Source: Paramacrobiotus richtersi (Eukaryota; Tardigrada; Eutardigrada; Parachela; Macrobiotidae). Taken from it: a DNA stretch of 41,612 nt. A program made the translations under genes and the position numbers. The stretch's first letter is position 1. Every line of letters starts with the position of its first letter. The stretch covers positions 1 through 41,612 of the forward strand of contig JAQGAU010000098.1 in assembly GCA_034698045.1 (NCBI GenBank), read 5' to 3'. Below are positions 22,950 through 33,330 of the stretch, piece after piece. The notes under the pieces were generated by a model that did not search any database, was not told the DNA's origin, and was given only the letters and a program-made list of their open reading frames with translations.

Positions 22950-25684
22950 TTAGGCTGTTGGACCGCATGTTAAATAAAAGGAAACTTCAATAGTACTTTT
23001 TCCTCCCAAGGAATCAACAGCCGTAATAAGAGCGTTGCGGACCGCGGTGGCGTCACCCAGGTTGTCGCCGGTGGCAATTCCGGTGGCAGTAAATCCCGAG
23101 CCCACAACAGCACTGTTATCGGGGGGCAACTGACCCGCTACCGTAGCGGCTGGTGGAGACCGTCCAAGAGCAGTGAGAGTAATAATACCGTCCTCTGTAA
23201 CGTCAAAACGCTCACCCGGTGTTGCCGCGGCACCAAGAAGTTCGCTCCAAGCGTAATAGGAGACACTTCCACCCTCAGGATCAACCGCCTGCAAGAAAAG
23301 AATATTGAAGTTATGGTTAAAAAGTATCTCCCGCGTGTAGTGGATCGTGTCGTAGCACCCGCGCTACGTGAAAACATGATTAAATGGCTACGCGCGCAGG
23401 CTAAGCTAGGAGGATAAACTGAATAGCTAACTAAGAAGTCTGGACTTGGACTAAGAAACAACGAAGCAAGCTAAGAAACCAAGAACCTAAGCTAAGGAGC
23501 AGCAGCAATTTAAGAGCTATGTAAGTATGCTAAGGAGTTATTAATCTAAACTGGGGAGCTGAACTAAGAACCAAGAAGCGTGACCCAAGAAACTAGAAAC
23601 TAACTAAGAAACCAGGGTTCTAGACTAAGAAGCCCAGAGTCTAACTTAGGAAGCCAACCTAAAACTCTGGTCTAAAAAACTAAAATCTAAAGCAACAAAC
23701 TTACAAGTAAACCAAACTGTAAATCTCACGCGTAGCCACTTCGATGTGTCATATGCTCTTGCAGTTATATATTTGCGCTCTTACTTGAATTTGTCCGAGG
23801 ACATTGGTTCCGACCATCGGCAGCGTACCCGTGGCAACCAGTGCAGCACCCAAGCAGCTGACAAAGACCTTGTTGACGACGGCTCCGGTGTTAGTACTTC
23901 TGATTAGCCCGGTTTGCCCAAATACCGCATAGTACTGCACCATATAAGGAAGTATCGTATTGGCCCCGGCGGTATTCGGGCCAGTGAAGGCCGGTGCGGC
24001 GGTGGGGTTCGGGTTGGGATTGTTCACCACCTGGATATTGTTGTTGGGTCCAGTACCGGTTAGTGTTCGGGTTTGTGTACTAGCCAGTACCGGCGATGGT
24101 CCCACGGTGAAAGCGGTAACACTGGTGAACTGCGGTGCGCAGTTGAGATTCAGCGTAACTGGTAATCCGGCAACGGTCGTAGCCACGCCGCTGATGGTTT
24201 GTTGTATGTTAACTGTTAGCTGCTGATTGAGTGAACCGGTGGCAGGCAAACCAGTGTATGTGAACTCGAGGATATAATTGCATGCACCTGTACCCGCGTA
24301 CACGGTGATAACATTGGTGGTGGCGGTCACATAGGGCTGTGCTGAATCGTATTTCGTCAGTCTGGCGGCCAGGCCGGTGACTGTCGGGACGATTGTCGGA
24401 GAGGCTTGCGAGTTGGCATCACAGTTTAGCCCAATCACCTAAGTAGGGACAAATACTATAAGGTATGTACATGTGCCTGAACACCTGCCGCCACAAATCA
24501 CTCACTTGAAATGCTCCGATTTGGTAAGGCGTTCCGGTTGTGGTCGCTGTCGTAGCGCTGGTAGCACACTGAATAGTGCGGGTCAAGACAGAGGGACTCG
24601 GTTGCAGAGTAATGCCAGATGTGGACGCGTACGCTGCAATAGCATTCATTGATCACTGGAGAAGGATCGCTTGTTTGACAACTACACTTACGATCAACGC
24701 AGACAGGAGTCGGACCGTATCCCGCCGGAGGACAGCCGTACATCTGCTTTAAGGTGTTACAATCGCCCAGGCTGAGTCGCGCCAACTGTCCGACTTGATT
24801 GCCACTGGGGATTGTAAAGACGGGGGTGCTCGTGCCGGCAAAACGCGATCCACTAACCATCGTCACCGAGTTAATATCAAAGGCGGTTGAATAGATACCC
24901 ACAGTCGTGTTGACACGGTTGGTGTCGGCAAAGATGTTTAACGGCTGCAGAGTGGTGGCGACCAGGCTGTTCCTGTCGACCAGCGTGGGAAAGGTCATGT
25001 AGGACGCGCGGTCATCCCGTCGGTATTCGCTGAACATACCCATAGCGTTAACCAGAATGCGCATGGCATCGCGCTGGTTATCCAGACATCCACCGATCGT
25101 CGTACCGCTCGTCGATCCAAACATAATGGCCACTTGCCCGTTAGCGCCTCCCGAGGCGGTATAACCGGTGAAGGTGGTGCACGCGGCCGGCTGCGTACCC
25201 GCTGTACTGGCAGTGGTGGCTGAGTAGCGGTTCTGAATGATCAGATTGGCTTGACCGGCATTGGTTGTGGGATTGTAGATGGTGAAATTGACGCAGTAAC
25301 CCAAATCCAACGAGATCTGATTCATAGCGTTCAGCAGAACAGGGTATTCAGGGTAGGCATCTGAAGGAGGTGCAGCTCGTCAGACAAGGAACTTAGAAAT
25401 CGTACAGCAAGCTACACTATGATTTTTCTCATGACCAAGATTACTATGAGGCTCCTTCACTATCGGCAGGCATTACCAGTAATACTTCACAACTTATACC
25501 GTAACGACTACTTACTGCTCATTCCAGTTGTACGAACCGGGATGATATTTAGGCCTTGGGGGTTGGCTGGCCATCGCTGGAATACGTAACCTCCCTGTGC
25601 AATGTTTGAACTGATTGACACTCCCGCAAAAGCCGTATGCACACTGCACAGAGCGAAAATAACGGACACTGCTACGCGGGCCAT
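22950..25684 (-). CDS. Secreted astacin-like pseudoprotease with cadherin-like C terminus (copy B, intact), 5 exons, 652 aa
   Basis: Exons on the minus strand are 25684-25516, 25360-24692, 24633-24506, 24438-23785 and 23288-22950. All introns are GT/AG and the phases (1, 1, 0, 0) agree. The ATG at 25684 (ataATGg) opens a signal peptide of about 21 residues ending HTAFAG. Residues of about 40-260 follow the astacin (M12A) plan: RWP near the start, AMNQIS...C79VNF, TGYTASGGANGQVAI, GGC148, the helix region, a Met-turn-like SVTMVSG, then VGQLARLSLGDCNTLKQMYGC. No propeptide separates the signal peptide from this domain. The zinc motif HExxHxxGxxHE is replaced: R157, I158, N161 and S167 stand where His, Glu, His and His belong, while G164 and E168 remain. 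Catalysis is therefore not expected. The C-terminal half is rich in Thr, Asn and Ala, with cadherin-like DPEGGSVSYYAW, DGIITLTALG and TAVDSLGG strings. Function is unknown; an extracellular binding or structural role is inference. Confidence 0.78.
23425..23710 (+). repeat. Degenerate short-period repeat in intron 4 of copy B
   Basis: Variants of ctaagaaaccaag and ctaaggag recur about every 12-25 nt throughout this part of the 496-nt intron. The same intron of copy A is only 63 nt and lacks it, so the expansion followed the duplication. Confidence 0.65.
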
Positions 25685-26160
25685 TATTCTGTGTGTGAAG
25701 CAGATCGGGGTTTGGACGCTACGAAGCGAAAGCAGCCAGAACACAATGAAGGAAAACCTGGCAGATACTGTCCATTTCCCACTTTGTGTCTATTTATACA
25801 CAAATATGAAAATGCGTTTCGCCCACTTGATCAGTTTTTGCTGAGAAGGGATCGAACGTCGTCCATTTTGGATATAATAATTCGCTGGCACGGCGCACTG
25901 CGACTTAATACACAAGTGTGTTAATTATGCAATCCTATTAACATTTCAAGAACATCTTCATTGTCGATCCAAGATTTTGACTTCCAATGTTAAGGTTTGA
26001 CGTACTTATGGGCTGGATGCCGGGTTTCAAGTGGACTAAATGTCAAGAGCATCCGTATATACAGAGCTGACGCATCGTTATGAAAACATAATCAAAAGCT
26101 TACAATTAAGTATCGATGAGTCGCCACTTCTCATACCAAATCGTACATATTCTACGAACA
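25685..26160 (-). promoter_or_regulatory. Promoter and 5' UTR of copy B
   Basis: On the minus strand TATAAATA lies at 25798-25791, about 107 nt before the ATG. From about 25745 outward the sequence is homologous to 35650-36065, and its proximal part to 11755-11960. Shared + strand blocks are cagatactgtcc, cccacttgatcagtttttgct, tccattttggatataat and caagaacatcttcatt. Confidence 0.65.
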
Positions 26161-27903
26161 TTTTTTTAAGTATTACAGCAAAAACAAATTTCTCTTCTTC
26201 AGTTTTTACTTTTATGCTGAATGTGTTACTAGCCAAGCTTGTTGAGTAGTTGTGTGGCGCTGATGAGGACGAATGCGGATATTCTCCCAACCGCAATTTA
26301 ATCGCAATGCCAAGGCGCCGAGAAAAAATACAGTCGTACTTTGCTTTTGCTTTATTCGGCTTGTATTATTGTTCTTCGAGACTGCGTGCTCCGTCACACA
26401 CGCCGATATTGTCACCTCACCATCTTGGAACTGGAACGGAAAACATCGGCGATTTTTCACTGGATTGGATTCATACGTTCTGGCAGTTGCAAAGCGATGG
26501 ATAAAACCATTACTGAAGGTATGTTTCCACATTTACAACTTGTGCTTCAAACAAAATTGATGTCTCAGGGATTCGGATTAGGATGGACAAAGCTTGCGAA
26601 AGCTATTCTACGAAATATCGATCTGCATATTTACACAAAGCGCCGATGCTTCGCGAACATTACTTGGTAAGATACAATCTGATATATACTCTCCTTTACT
26701 GAGCGACCTTTAGCTATTTTCACATTTCGAAGACTGTTAACTATATTCCGCTATAACGAAGCTATATTCCGCGCAACTTCCGTAATATATTTTCTAGTGC
26801 GAAGTATGTTTCTATTGCCTAGATTTACCCTTGTATTAGCGTTGCCCTTCGTCGTTAGCAGGAAGCCGGTATACAGTATACACAAAACGTTGTTTCTTCA
26901 CAGTAAGAGCGCTAGCGTTCAAGATCAATACGCGTTTTGAAACGCTATGTGTTGAGACACCCAGTCTGTGTTGAGACACCCACCCGGTCTTGCTAGCCTG
27001 CGCCTTCATACTCGGCATCGCGCCCAAAACTGCGCCCAAACACTGGCTTTTGCCATTAAGCGGAACAAAAACTGCGGCGGTATTGCAATAGCAACACCGC
27101 TTTTTGATAAGGCCGAGTCGCCTGAACTCTCTAAAAGTTTTCTTCCTTAAACAGCAAATGTTTATTTGCTTCATACAGTCGCTAAAGACATCCATGGTCT
27201 TACAGGCTACAGAAACAGGAACAATGCTGACACCATAACATTTCCTAAAATCAAATAACAAATTTTTCCCATTTAGTACGCGAAGGGACAGACCACCAGC
27301 TGATGGATGCAAATTTTTGTTGCTCAATTATTTGTACCATTCGTACGAAAGATCAGCTAATGTGACTATCTGTAAAACTACGTGAGCGCTGTACTTACAC
27401 CATTATTCTGTAGGTATATATATAATATTTGGAATGAGGCACTATAAACCATCCATTCATCAGTCCTCGCAATTGTTGCATACATTGATCGCTGACGATA
27501 TCGATACTTACGCCAGTGAAAATTCGCGAAGAAACGGCTCGGTTTTTCACGATTTTCATCTTGGATGAGCGTTTTTTTGCAAATCGTTGATGAGATAGGT
27601 CTTTGTTGTTTTGATGTCACCATACTACTATGTGCACAGGTACTAAGTACTTGTGTAGTTGTGTGAAGTAAACATGATAGTTTACCGTCCTACCATCACT
27701 TTTTTATGGCTGACTAAATTTCCCGTTGAGGGTGGCACCAGAATCCTCGTGCCGTTGAGAGGAAGGAATTCCTCGATGATACCCACGAAGCAGCGGATTC
27801 TGACAGTGCATCAAGCTAGCTGCAGTGGATTTTCTTGTGAGTACTCTCGATCGAAATAACGTTCCTATCTCTTTTTTCCCCCAGTATTACTTTTGTAAGG
27901 AAT
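26161..27903. other. Gene-free stretch upstream of the retroelement ORF
   Basis: The longest open frame (26836-27327, minus, 163 codons) shows no domain I recognise. A 16-bp direct repeat, tgtgttgagacaccca, occurs at 26948-26963 and 26967-26982. Close to the retroelement start, a gtgagt donor at 27837 and a Py-rich cccccag acceptor ending at 27884 could define a 48-nt 5' UTR intron. The 5' end of the retroelement probably lies in this stretch but I cannot place it. Confidence 0.35.
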
Positions 27904-30819
27904 ATGGCCGACCCTCTGCAATGTCCCAAATGCCGTTCAAAACTATCCACGCCACAATACCTCGCGAAACACCTATCGAACCAGCCCAAGTACTGCATGC
28001 TGGCGGAGGAGCGACAGCGAAGATCGCAGCCACAAACCGTACAAGCAGCTACAATATCTCAATCGCTGCCTGTTGAAGGCGATTTTGCTGATCGTTTAGC
28101 CAACCTGCGCGCGACGGTTCACCTCCCTGATCATGTTCCTAAGAGCACACGGCCCTTGGTCGCTGAAACCCTGTGCAAGGTCCTCGATCACCTGGTCCGC
28201 ACAAATACCGTTGAATCGTGGACTGCGTATCTCTTGTTCTGTTTTACCTATTTAGGACAGCCCAAATCAGCCCCTGAAAAACGGATTCCAATGTCGTACC
28301 CGAATATTGTGCGCCGCAATATTGCGGAGAACAACCCCCCTGAGTGCAATCGGGGCGAGCCCCCTACTGAACAGCAGAGCCAAACTGATGGAGCAGAAGA
28401 ATCCGCCAGACTGTTGTCCAAGCGTGTGAGCCGGAAACTCCAAGACGGGGACGTGCATGGAGCAGTCAGGCTACTTATCAGCGAGGAAACTGTGATCCCA
28501 CCCTCCCAGGAGACTTTTGCCACCCTGTCGGAAAAACACCCCCCCAACGCCCCCATTACCCGGCCTAATACCATCGCCACCCAGACCGCACCCGAAATCA
28601 CGGCCGCGGAAGTCATCGAGGCAATCAAAGCCTTCCCGAACGGTTCCGCCGCTGGCCCCGATGGCATGCGGCCCCAGTACCTCAAAGAGCTCATCGCGAT
28701 CAGAAACACTGAGCTCGCCACCAGACTCTGCCAGTCACTGGCAGACATGTCCAACATAATGTTGCGGGGAGAAGTCCCCGAGGAGATCGTCCCTGTTTTG
28801 TACGGAGCCAATCTGTTCGCTTTCCGCAAGAAAGACAACGGCGTCCGACCCATAGCAGTCGGCTTGGTGCCACGGCGTATAGTTTCCCGCATAGTGTCGT
28901 TCAAGTCGACTCACCTCAATGCAGAACTACGACCACTTCAGCTGGGGTACGCTACGAAGGGAGGAGTCGAAGCGGCAGTCCATGCAGCACGCTACTATGT
29001 CGAAGACGCAGTGAAATGGCCTAACGCCCAAGCGTTTTTGAAGTTGGATGTACGCAACGCCTTTAACTCCCTTGATCGTAACCGCCTGCTGGAGGCGGCT
29101 GAAGAGTTTCTCCCTGCCTACTATCGGTACGTGTGGCAGTGTTACGGTACACCATCCATTTTGCTGCACGGAACGTACCGGATAATGTCCCGGTCTGGTA
29201 TTCAGCAAGGAGACCCTTTGGGTCCCCTTCTGTACTGTTTGAGTACAGCCGGACCACACCGAAACCTGAAGTCGAAACTCGTGGAGAGTTTTTTAGATGA
29301 CGACGCCCTGGGTGGTGATCCGGAGGACGTGTTCGAAGATCTCCTGACTCTAAAAGAAGCTTTGGGTGAACGCGGTCTGTCTTTGAACATCGGAAAATGC
29401 GAACTCGTAGTGCTGGGAGGATCAGAAGAAGACCGCCAGAAGGTTTACGACGGGTTTTTGGACGTTTTTCCCACACTGCTGTGCCCAGCGCTTGACCAAC
29501 TCTCCTATCTCGGTTCACCATTGTTCAACTCCGCAGTACCCGACGCCCTCGTCGCTGCAACAGAAGCAGCAAAACGAATGACGCAGCGCCTCCGGTTAAT
29601 CCCGGCCCACCAAGCTCTCTTCCTGCTACGATGCAGCATGGGGCCGGTAAGAGTCTTGTACAAACTCAGAACAAGCCGCTGTTATTTGCAGAAACAACTC
29701 CTGCAGCAGTTCGACTGCACAATTCGGTCCTGTTTGTCGGACATTACCAACACCGACATAAACGACATTGTTTGGCAGCAAGCATCGCTTCCAGTTTCGA
29801 GAGGTGGGCTTGGCGTTAGAAGCATTGAGAAGCTTGCCCTTCCGGCCTTTCTGGCCAGTGCTTACTCAGTGGCTAAACTAGCGTCCGAGATCACCAACTT
29901 CGACGTTGACACCTACTGTAAGGATGCTCAAGCCGAATGGTGTGATGTAACGCAATCGGACATGCCAGTTGGCGAACGGAAATGTGTCCAAAAAGCATGG
30001 GACGAACCGGTCATAAACCATACCATCAACGGCCTGCATTGTTCGCATCGCACCGATATTTCCAGCCAAGCGCGATTGCTAGCCGTTTCGACGAAAGAAT
30101 CCGGAGCCTGGCTAAAGGCCTTGCCGGCGAGTTCCCTAGGAAACCTGCTGAATGATTCAGCTTTACGAATAGCAGTGGCCCTCCGGCTCGGTGCTCCCGT
30201 TAGCATCGCGCACCAGTGCATATGTGGCTACAGAGCCGACGACCGAGGCTACCATGCACTGAGCTGCAAGAGAAGTGCGGGGAGAAAGAAAGCTCACGCC
30301 ACTTTGAACAGTATTATCAAGCGTACATTTGCGTCCGCCGGATACGAAACAGAACTGGAGCCCCCGGGGATATCGCGGACCGATGGGAAACGGCCGGACG
30401 GCATCACGCTAGCGCCGTGGGAGCGGGGCAAGATGTTGACTTGGGATGCAACCCGACGATGCACGTTGGCCTTAACCTACCTTCCGGCAACATCCAAGAA
30501 TGCAGGAGCAGCGGCAGTACAGGCAGAACAGGCAAAGGTCACCAAATACCAGAACATCACGAGGGAGTACCTGTTCTGTCCTTTGGCATTCGAAACGATG
30601 GGACCGTGGGGTCCGGAAGCGCACCGATTGATGTGTGCTTTGGCCAAGAAGATCCGCCAAGAAACGGGAGAGAAGCGAGCCAAAGAATACATCTACCAGC
30701 GGATCAGCATCGAGCTGCAACGGGCGAACGCCATGGCTGTTTTGGGAACGGCTCCCCCATCGGCCAACTTGGACGAAGTGTTCTCTGTGATTCGGTCAGG
30801 GCGGGCAGGAGAAGTGTAA
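27904..30819 (+). CDS. R2-like non-LTR retrotransposon protein (zinc finger, reverse transcriptase, restriction-like endonuclease), 971 aa
   Basis: This single uninterrupted frame starts at ATG 27904. A CCHC zinc finger lies at C7, C10, H23 and C31. The reverse transcriptase spans about 230-560: AGPDGMRPQYL, then RPIAVG, motif A KLDVRNAFN (D382), motif B SGIQQGDPLGP (431-441) and motif C FLDDD (D465, D466), so the catalytic aspartates are intact. Near the C terminus a CxC-H-C knuckle (C772, C774, H784, C788) precedes RPDG (P831-D832) and WD (D848), the PD...D core of the R2-type restriction-like endonuclease. Elements of this class nick a target and prime reverse transcription from it. The classic R2 target is 28S rDNA, but no rDNA is present here. 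Four truncated relics at 12995-18103 show past activity of the same superfamily. The intact frame suggests a young copy. The exact clade within the R2/NeSL/CRE-like group needs a tree. Confidence 0.9.
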   Translation: MADPLQCPKCRSKLSTPQYLAKHLSNQPKYCMLAEERQRRSQPQTVQAATISQSLPVEGDFADRLANLRATVHLPDHVPKSTRPLVAETLCKVLDHLVRTNTVESWTAYLLFCFTYLGQPKSAPEKRIPMSYPNIVRRNIAENNPPECNRGEPPTEQQSQTDGAEESARLLSKRVSRKLQDGDVHGAVRLLISEETVIPPSQETFATLSEKHPPNAPITRPNTIATQTAPEITAAEVIEAIKAFPNGSAAGPDGMRPQYLKELIAIRNTELATRLCQSLADMSNIMLRGEVPEEIVPVLYGANLFAFRKKDNGVRPIAVGLVPRRIVSRIVSFKSTHLNAELRPLQLGYATKGGVEAAVHAARYYVEDAVKWPNAQAFLKLDVRNAFNSLDRNRLLEAAEEFLPAYYRYVWQCYGTPSILLHGTYRIMSRSGIQQGDPLGPLLYCLSTAGPHRNLKSKLVESFLDDDALGGDPEDVFEDLLTLKEALGERGLSLNIGKCELVVLGGSEEDRQKVYDGFLDVFPTLLCPALDQLSYLGSPLFNSAVPDALVAATEAAKRMTQRLRLIPAHQALFLLRCSMGPVRVLYKLRTSRCYLQKQLLQQFDCTIRSCLSDITNTDINDIVWQQASLPVSRGGLGVRSIEKLALPAFLASAYSVAKLASEITNFDVDTYCKDAQAEWCDVTQSDMPVGERKCVQKAWDEPVINHTINGLHCSHRTDISSQARLLAVSTKESGAWLKALPASSLGNLLNDSALRIAVALRLGAPVSIAHQCICGYRADDRGYHALSCKRSAGRKKAHATLNSIIKRTFASAGYETELEPPGISRTDGKRPDGITLAPWERGKMLTWDATRRCTLALTYLPATSKNAGAAAVQAEQAKVTKYQNITREYLFCPLAFETMGPWGPEAHRLMCALAKKIRQETGEKRAKEYIYQRISIELQRANAMAVLGTAPPSANLDEVFSVIRSGRAGEV

Positions 30820-30920
30820 CACCAATGTTGTACTGTTTCTTGTTTGCCTTTTCCGGGTCATTTGTTCTTTCTGTCTGATTTTTGCTACTGCTGTTGGGCT
30901 TGTATATTTTGTGTCTGTTG

Positions 30921-30926
30921 AATAAA
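30921..30926 (+). terminator. AATAAA polyadenylation signal of the retroelement
   Basis: AATAAA occurs 102 nt after the stop codon, inside a T/G-rich 3' UTR. It is the natural 3'-processing signal for this transcript. Confidence 0.6.
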
Positions 30927-30984
30927 AACATGATAGGTCTTCAGTAATTGTACCGTTGCAACTTAATGTCTAAAATTAAACAGA

Positions 30985-31150
30985 CGTTACCGCCCATAAT
31001 TTCCATGCCGCTGAAACAAAAAACAAGTCGATCTGCTTTCTCCTGTCCTTAAAAGCAACCTTTTGCCAATTTCTGTATATAAAACAGCTGCAGACTCGCA
31101 CCACACTCCAAAAGTCTCGCAAGTTAGCGGAACAAAAACACATCGATCTA
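30985..31150 (+). repeat. Dispersed repeat, copy 1 (inverted relative to 36190-36365)
   Basis: The order cataatttccatgcc, ctgctttctcc, ctgcagactc-caccacactccaaaa and gcggaacaaaaacac matches the reverse complement of 36190-36365 at high identity. It begins about 60 nt after the retroelement polyadenylation signal. It encodes nothing visible. Confidence 0.75.
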
Positions 31151-31964
31151 GCATGTTGCATGGTATAATCTTCATGCCGATGCTCCACAATGATGCATTC
31201 TGTCGTAAAGCTCGGTTTAATATCGATGTAATTTTAGGTGAATATCAAAAGGGAAGCTGTTGCGAAAGGATCGTTTGACCTGCCATCCAGCCCATCCAAC
31301 ATTGACCAGCCAACAACTATCCGGAAATCAGCCATCCGTCGCCATTGTCACGGCTCCCGTAAACGTTGTGGTTCATAGTCGCAGGGCCGGTTGGTTCCTA
31401 ACAAGGGAGCCTTCGCAGAGCGGGTAACCAAAATTTAGTCAGACTTCCCATACACACAGAATCTATATAATTATGTTTTAAAACACCAAAAATGGGCCCA
31501 GTTTGGACATTTTCAAATGTCAGCAGTGATGTCTTTCGGAACCAAAGTTAGACTATTGGCATCCCGCTGTGCAAAGCGTCCCTTGTTAGCGCTTTATGCA
31601 AATATATGGCAAACAACCGCTAAAGTTACGTAACAAGTACGGTGAGGCGGCAGGCAAAAGCAAACTAAAAATATAAAACATTTTTAAAGGTCAATAATTA
31701 TTAGCAATGATTTTTAATCACCAGCGTACTTACAGCTGTGCTCGGTGATTACGGTAATTAGATGCGCGCATATACGCTTCTGCATTTTAGCGTTTACCGG
31801 CGCATTATTTACAACAAGATGTTTATGCTGCGTAAGTTACATCATGTTTAAGTACCATTCAATTAATTTAAATTTCAAGAGCGATAAAGCGATAATTTAT
31901 ACTCCGTTATTCCCTACCTACTGCCTTGTGCTGTCAGAGTGGTTATCTCATAACAATCTAGCCG
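31151..31964. other. Gene-free stretch
   Basis: No conserved frame, hairpin or repeat partner was found here. Confidence 0.3.
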
Positions 31965-33330
31965 ATAATGCCAACAGCCACGGTAGGAGATGACCCTGGT
32001 CGCTGCAGCACTTGGCCGCCTTGGAGAGCTCCCCGGGAATCAGTCCCGAGCAGCTGCCATAATAACACCCTTCAAGCATCCCCGGTACTTTCCGTCGCTC
32101 TGCCACCAGGTTTCTCTTGCGTGCAGTTTCTTAGGAGCGCGTGTCTACTGTCCGGCACTTAATATTGCATGGAGTGTGCGAGAGATGCAGTTGTTACTGT
32201 TAGACAGAGATGAGCAACAGGCGCTGTGAGAAGTACTGACATTATTGCCATTGAATTGGTAGCACGATATACGTTCTGGTTGACGGAAGTTTCATCTTCA
32301 ACTTTATGAAATTTTTACGAAAGTTCATTTGTCAACAGATGCAGGCGTATGTGACCGCTAAAGCCGTCCAGCGGACACTTTCGCCTGTCATTGTGTCAAC
32401 CTGCAAACCCGTCCGCACGATAAAAATTCCGTCCGGCGTAAATTTGTCTAGGTAAAAGCTGTTATTCTCCAAATTTCCGCGTGCACAAGAGACAGCAATC
32501 CAAAGGTCATCTGGCACTTTTGTTGGAGCCCAGTAAATAGTCGGTTTCCAGCGGACAGCTTTACAACGGCCGCTGAGATAATCAGATAGTCCGACTAAAA
32601 CCGGCTATTTACCGGGCTCCGGCAAAAGCATCAGACTGAAACGGATCCCTTGATGGCATCCGGCTGAAATTGTCGGGATGAAATGGGTCTTATGGTAGCA
32701 TGCGGGGCAGATATGTCCGAGTGACCTTTAGATTGGTGTCTCTATGTCCCACGAGAAGTAAATTTTTGGGAGGGCAAAATTTACGCCGTGTGCTAATTTT
32801 AGCTTGCACTCCGGAGGGTTTTGCCGGTTCACAGGCAAAAAGTGTTCGCCGGATCGTGTTTTCCGTCACACCCGCAGGAATCCAGCCGTCCGCAGTAACA
32901 TGGGTGAGGTGGCAGCCTCTCATCCAGCAGCGCAGGAACGCCTGGCAGTTTCAGTTCCGTTTTGTCTATACTAAATCTGATTTTCAACATCAGGAGGTTT
33001 GCGCCAACCAGAACAAAGAAAGTGCTACCAATGGCTGTGTCCATCTGTGGCCCTGTTGATAGTATGTACAGTGACAACTGCATCTCTCGCAAACGTTGGG
33101 CTATTGCTTATTGGGCACGTCCAAAAGATACTGCCTACAAGAATAACCTGCGGTGTGGCCGAGCGGCAGAACGGAGCGAGGGATGCCTGAAGGCTCGCAT
33201 CATGGCGGCAAATTGTTTGGGAATGGCATAGTTACCCGATGTACAGGACGCGGCTGCAGGCCCGTATCTTTGTAAGACGGCCAACTGCTGCAGCGACCAG
33301 GGCCGTTTGCGCTGTCATAGCTGGCATCAC
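31965..33330. mobile_element. Large foldback element, about 1.35 kb imperfect palindrome
   Basis: The outer left arm (about 31985-32215) aligns with the reverse complement of the right arm (about 33060-33305): cctggtcgctgcagca and gcgagagatgcagttgt occur in both. The inner parts pair as well: about 32340-32540 with the reverse complement of about 32700-32885, sharing ccggcgtaaattt and aaaggtca blocks. The element is thus one hairpin nearly end to end, with many mismatches. Open frames inside are short and unassigned. A related fragment lies at 38575-38740. Confidence 0.75.

Larger units (their letters stand above)
27904..30945 (+). mobile_element. R2-like non-LTR retrotransposon copy (5' limit not resolved)
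   Basis: The limits given are the ORF start and a point shortly after the AATAAA. The true 5' end lies upstream of 27904. No long poly(A) tail or target duplication is visible near 30930-30960. Confidence 0.6.

Noticed and set aside
26836-27327. 163-codon minus-strand open frame
   Set aside because: No domain, signal peptide or splice context recognised. It runs across a short direct repeat and is probably chance.
27659-27859. Upstream reading frame as a first ORF of the retroelement
   Set aside because: No domain is visible, and joining it through the possible 48-nt intron leads to an early stop.
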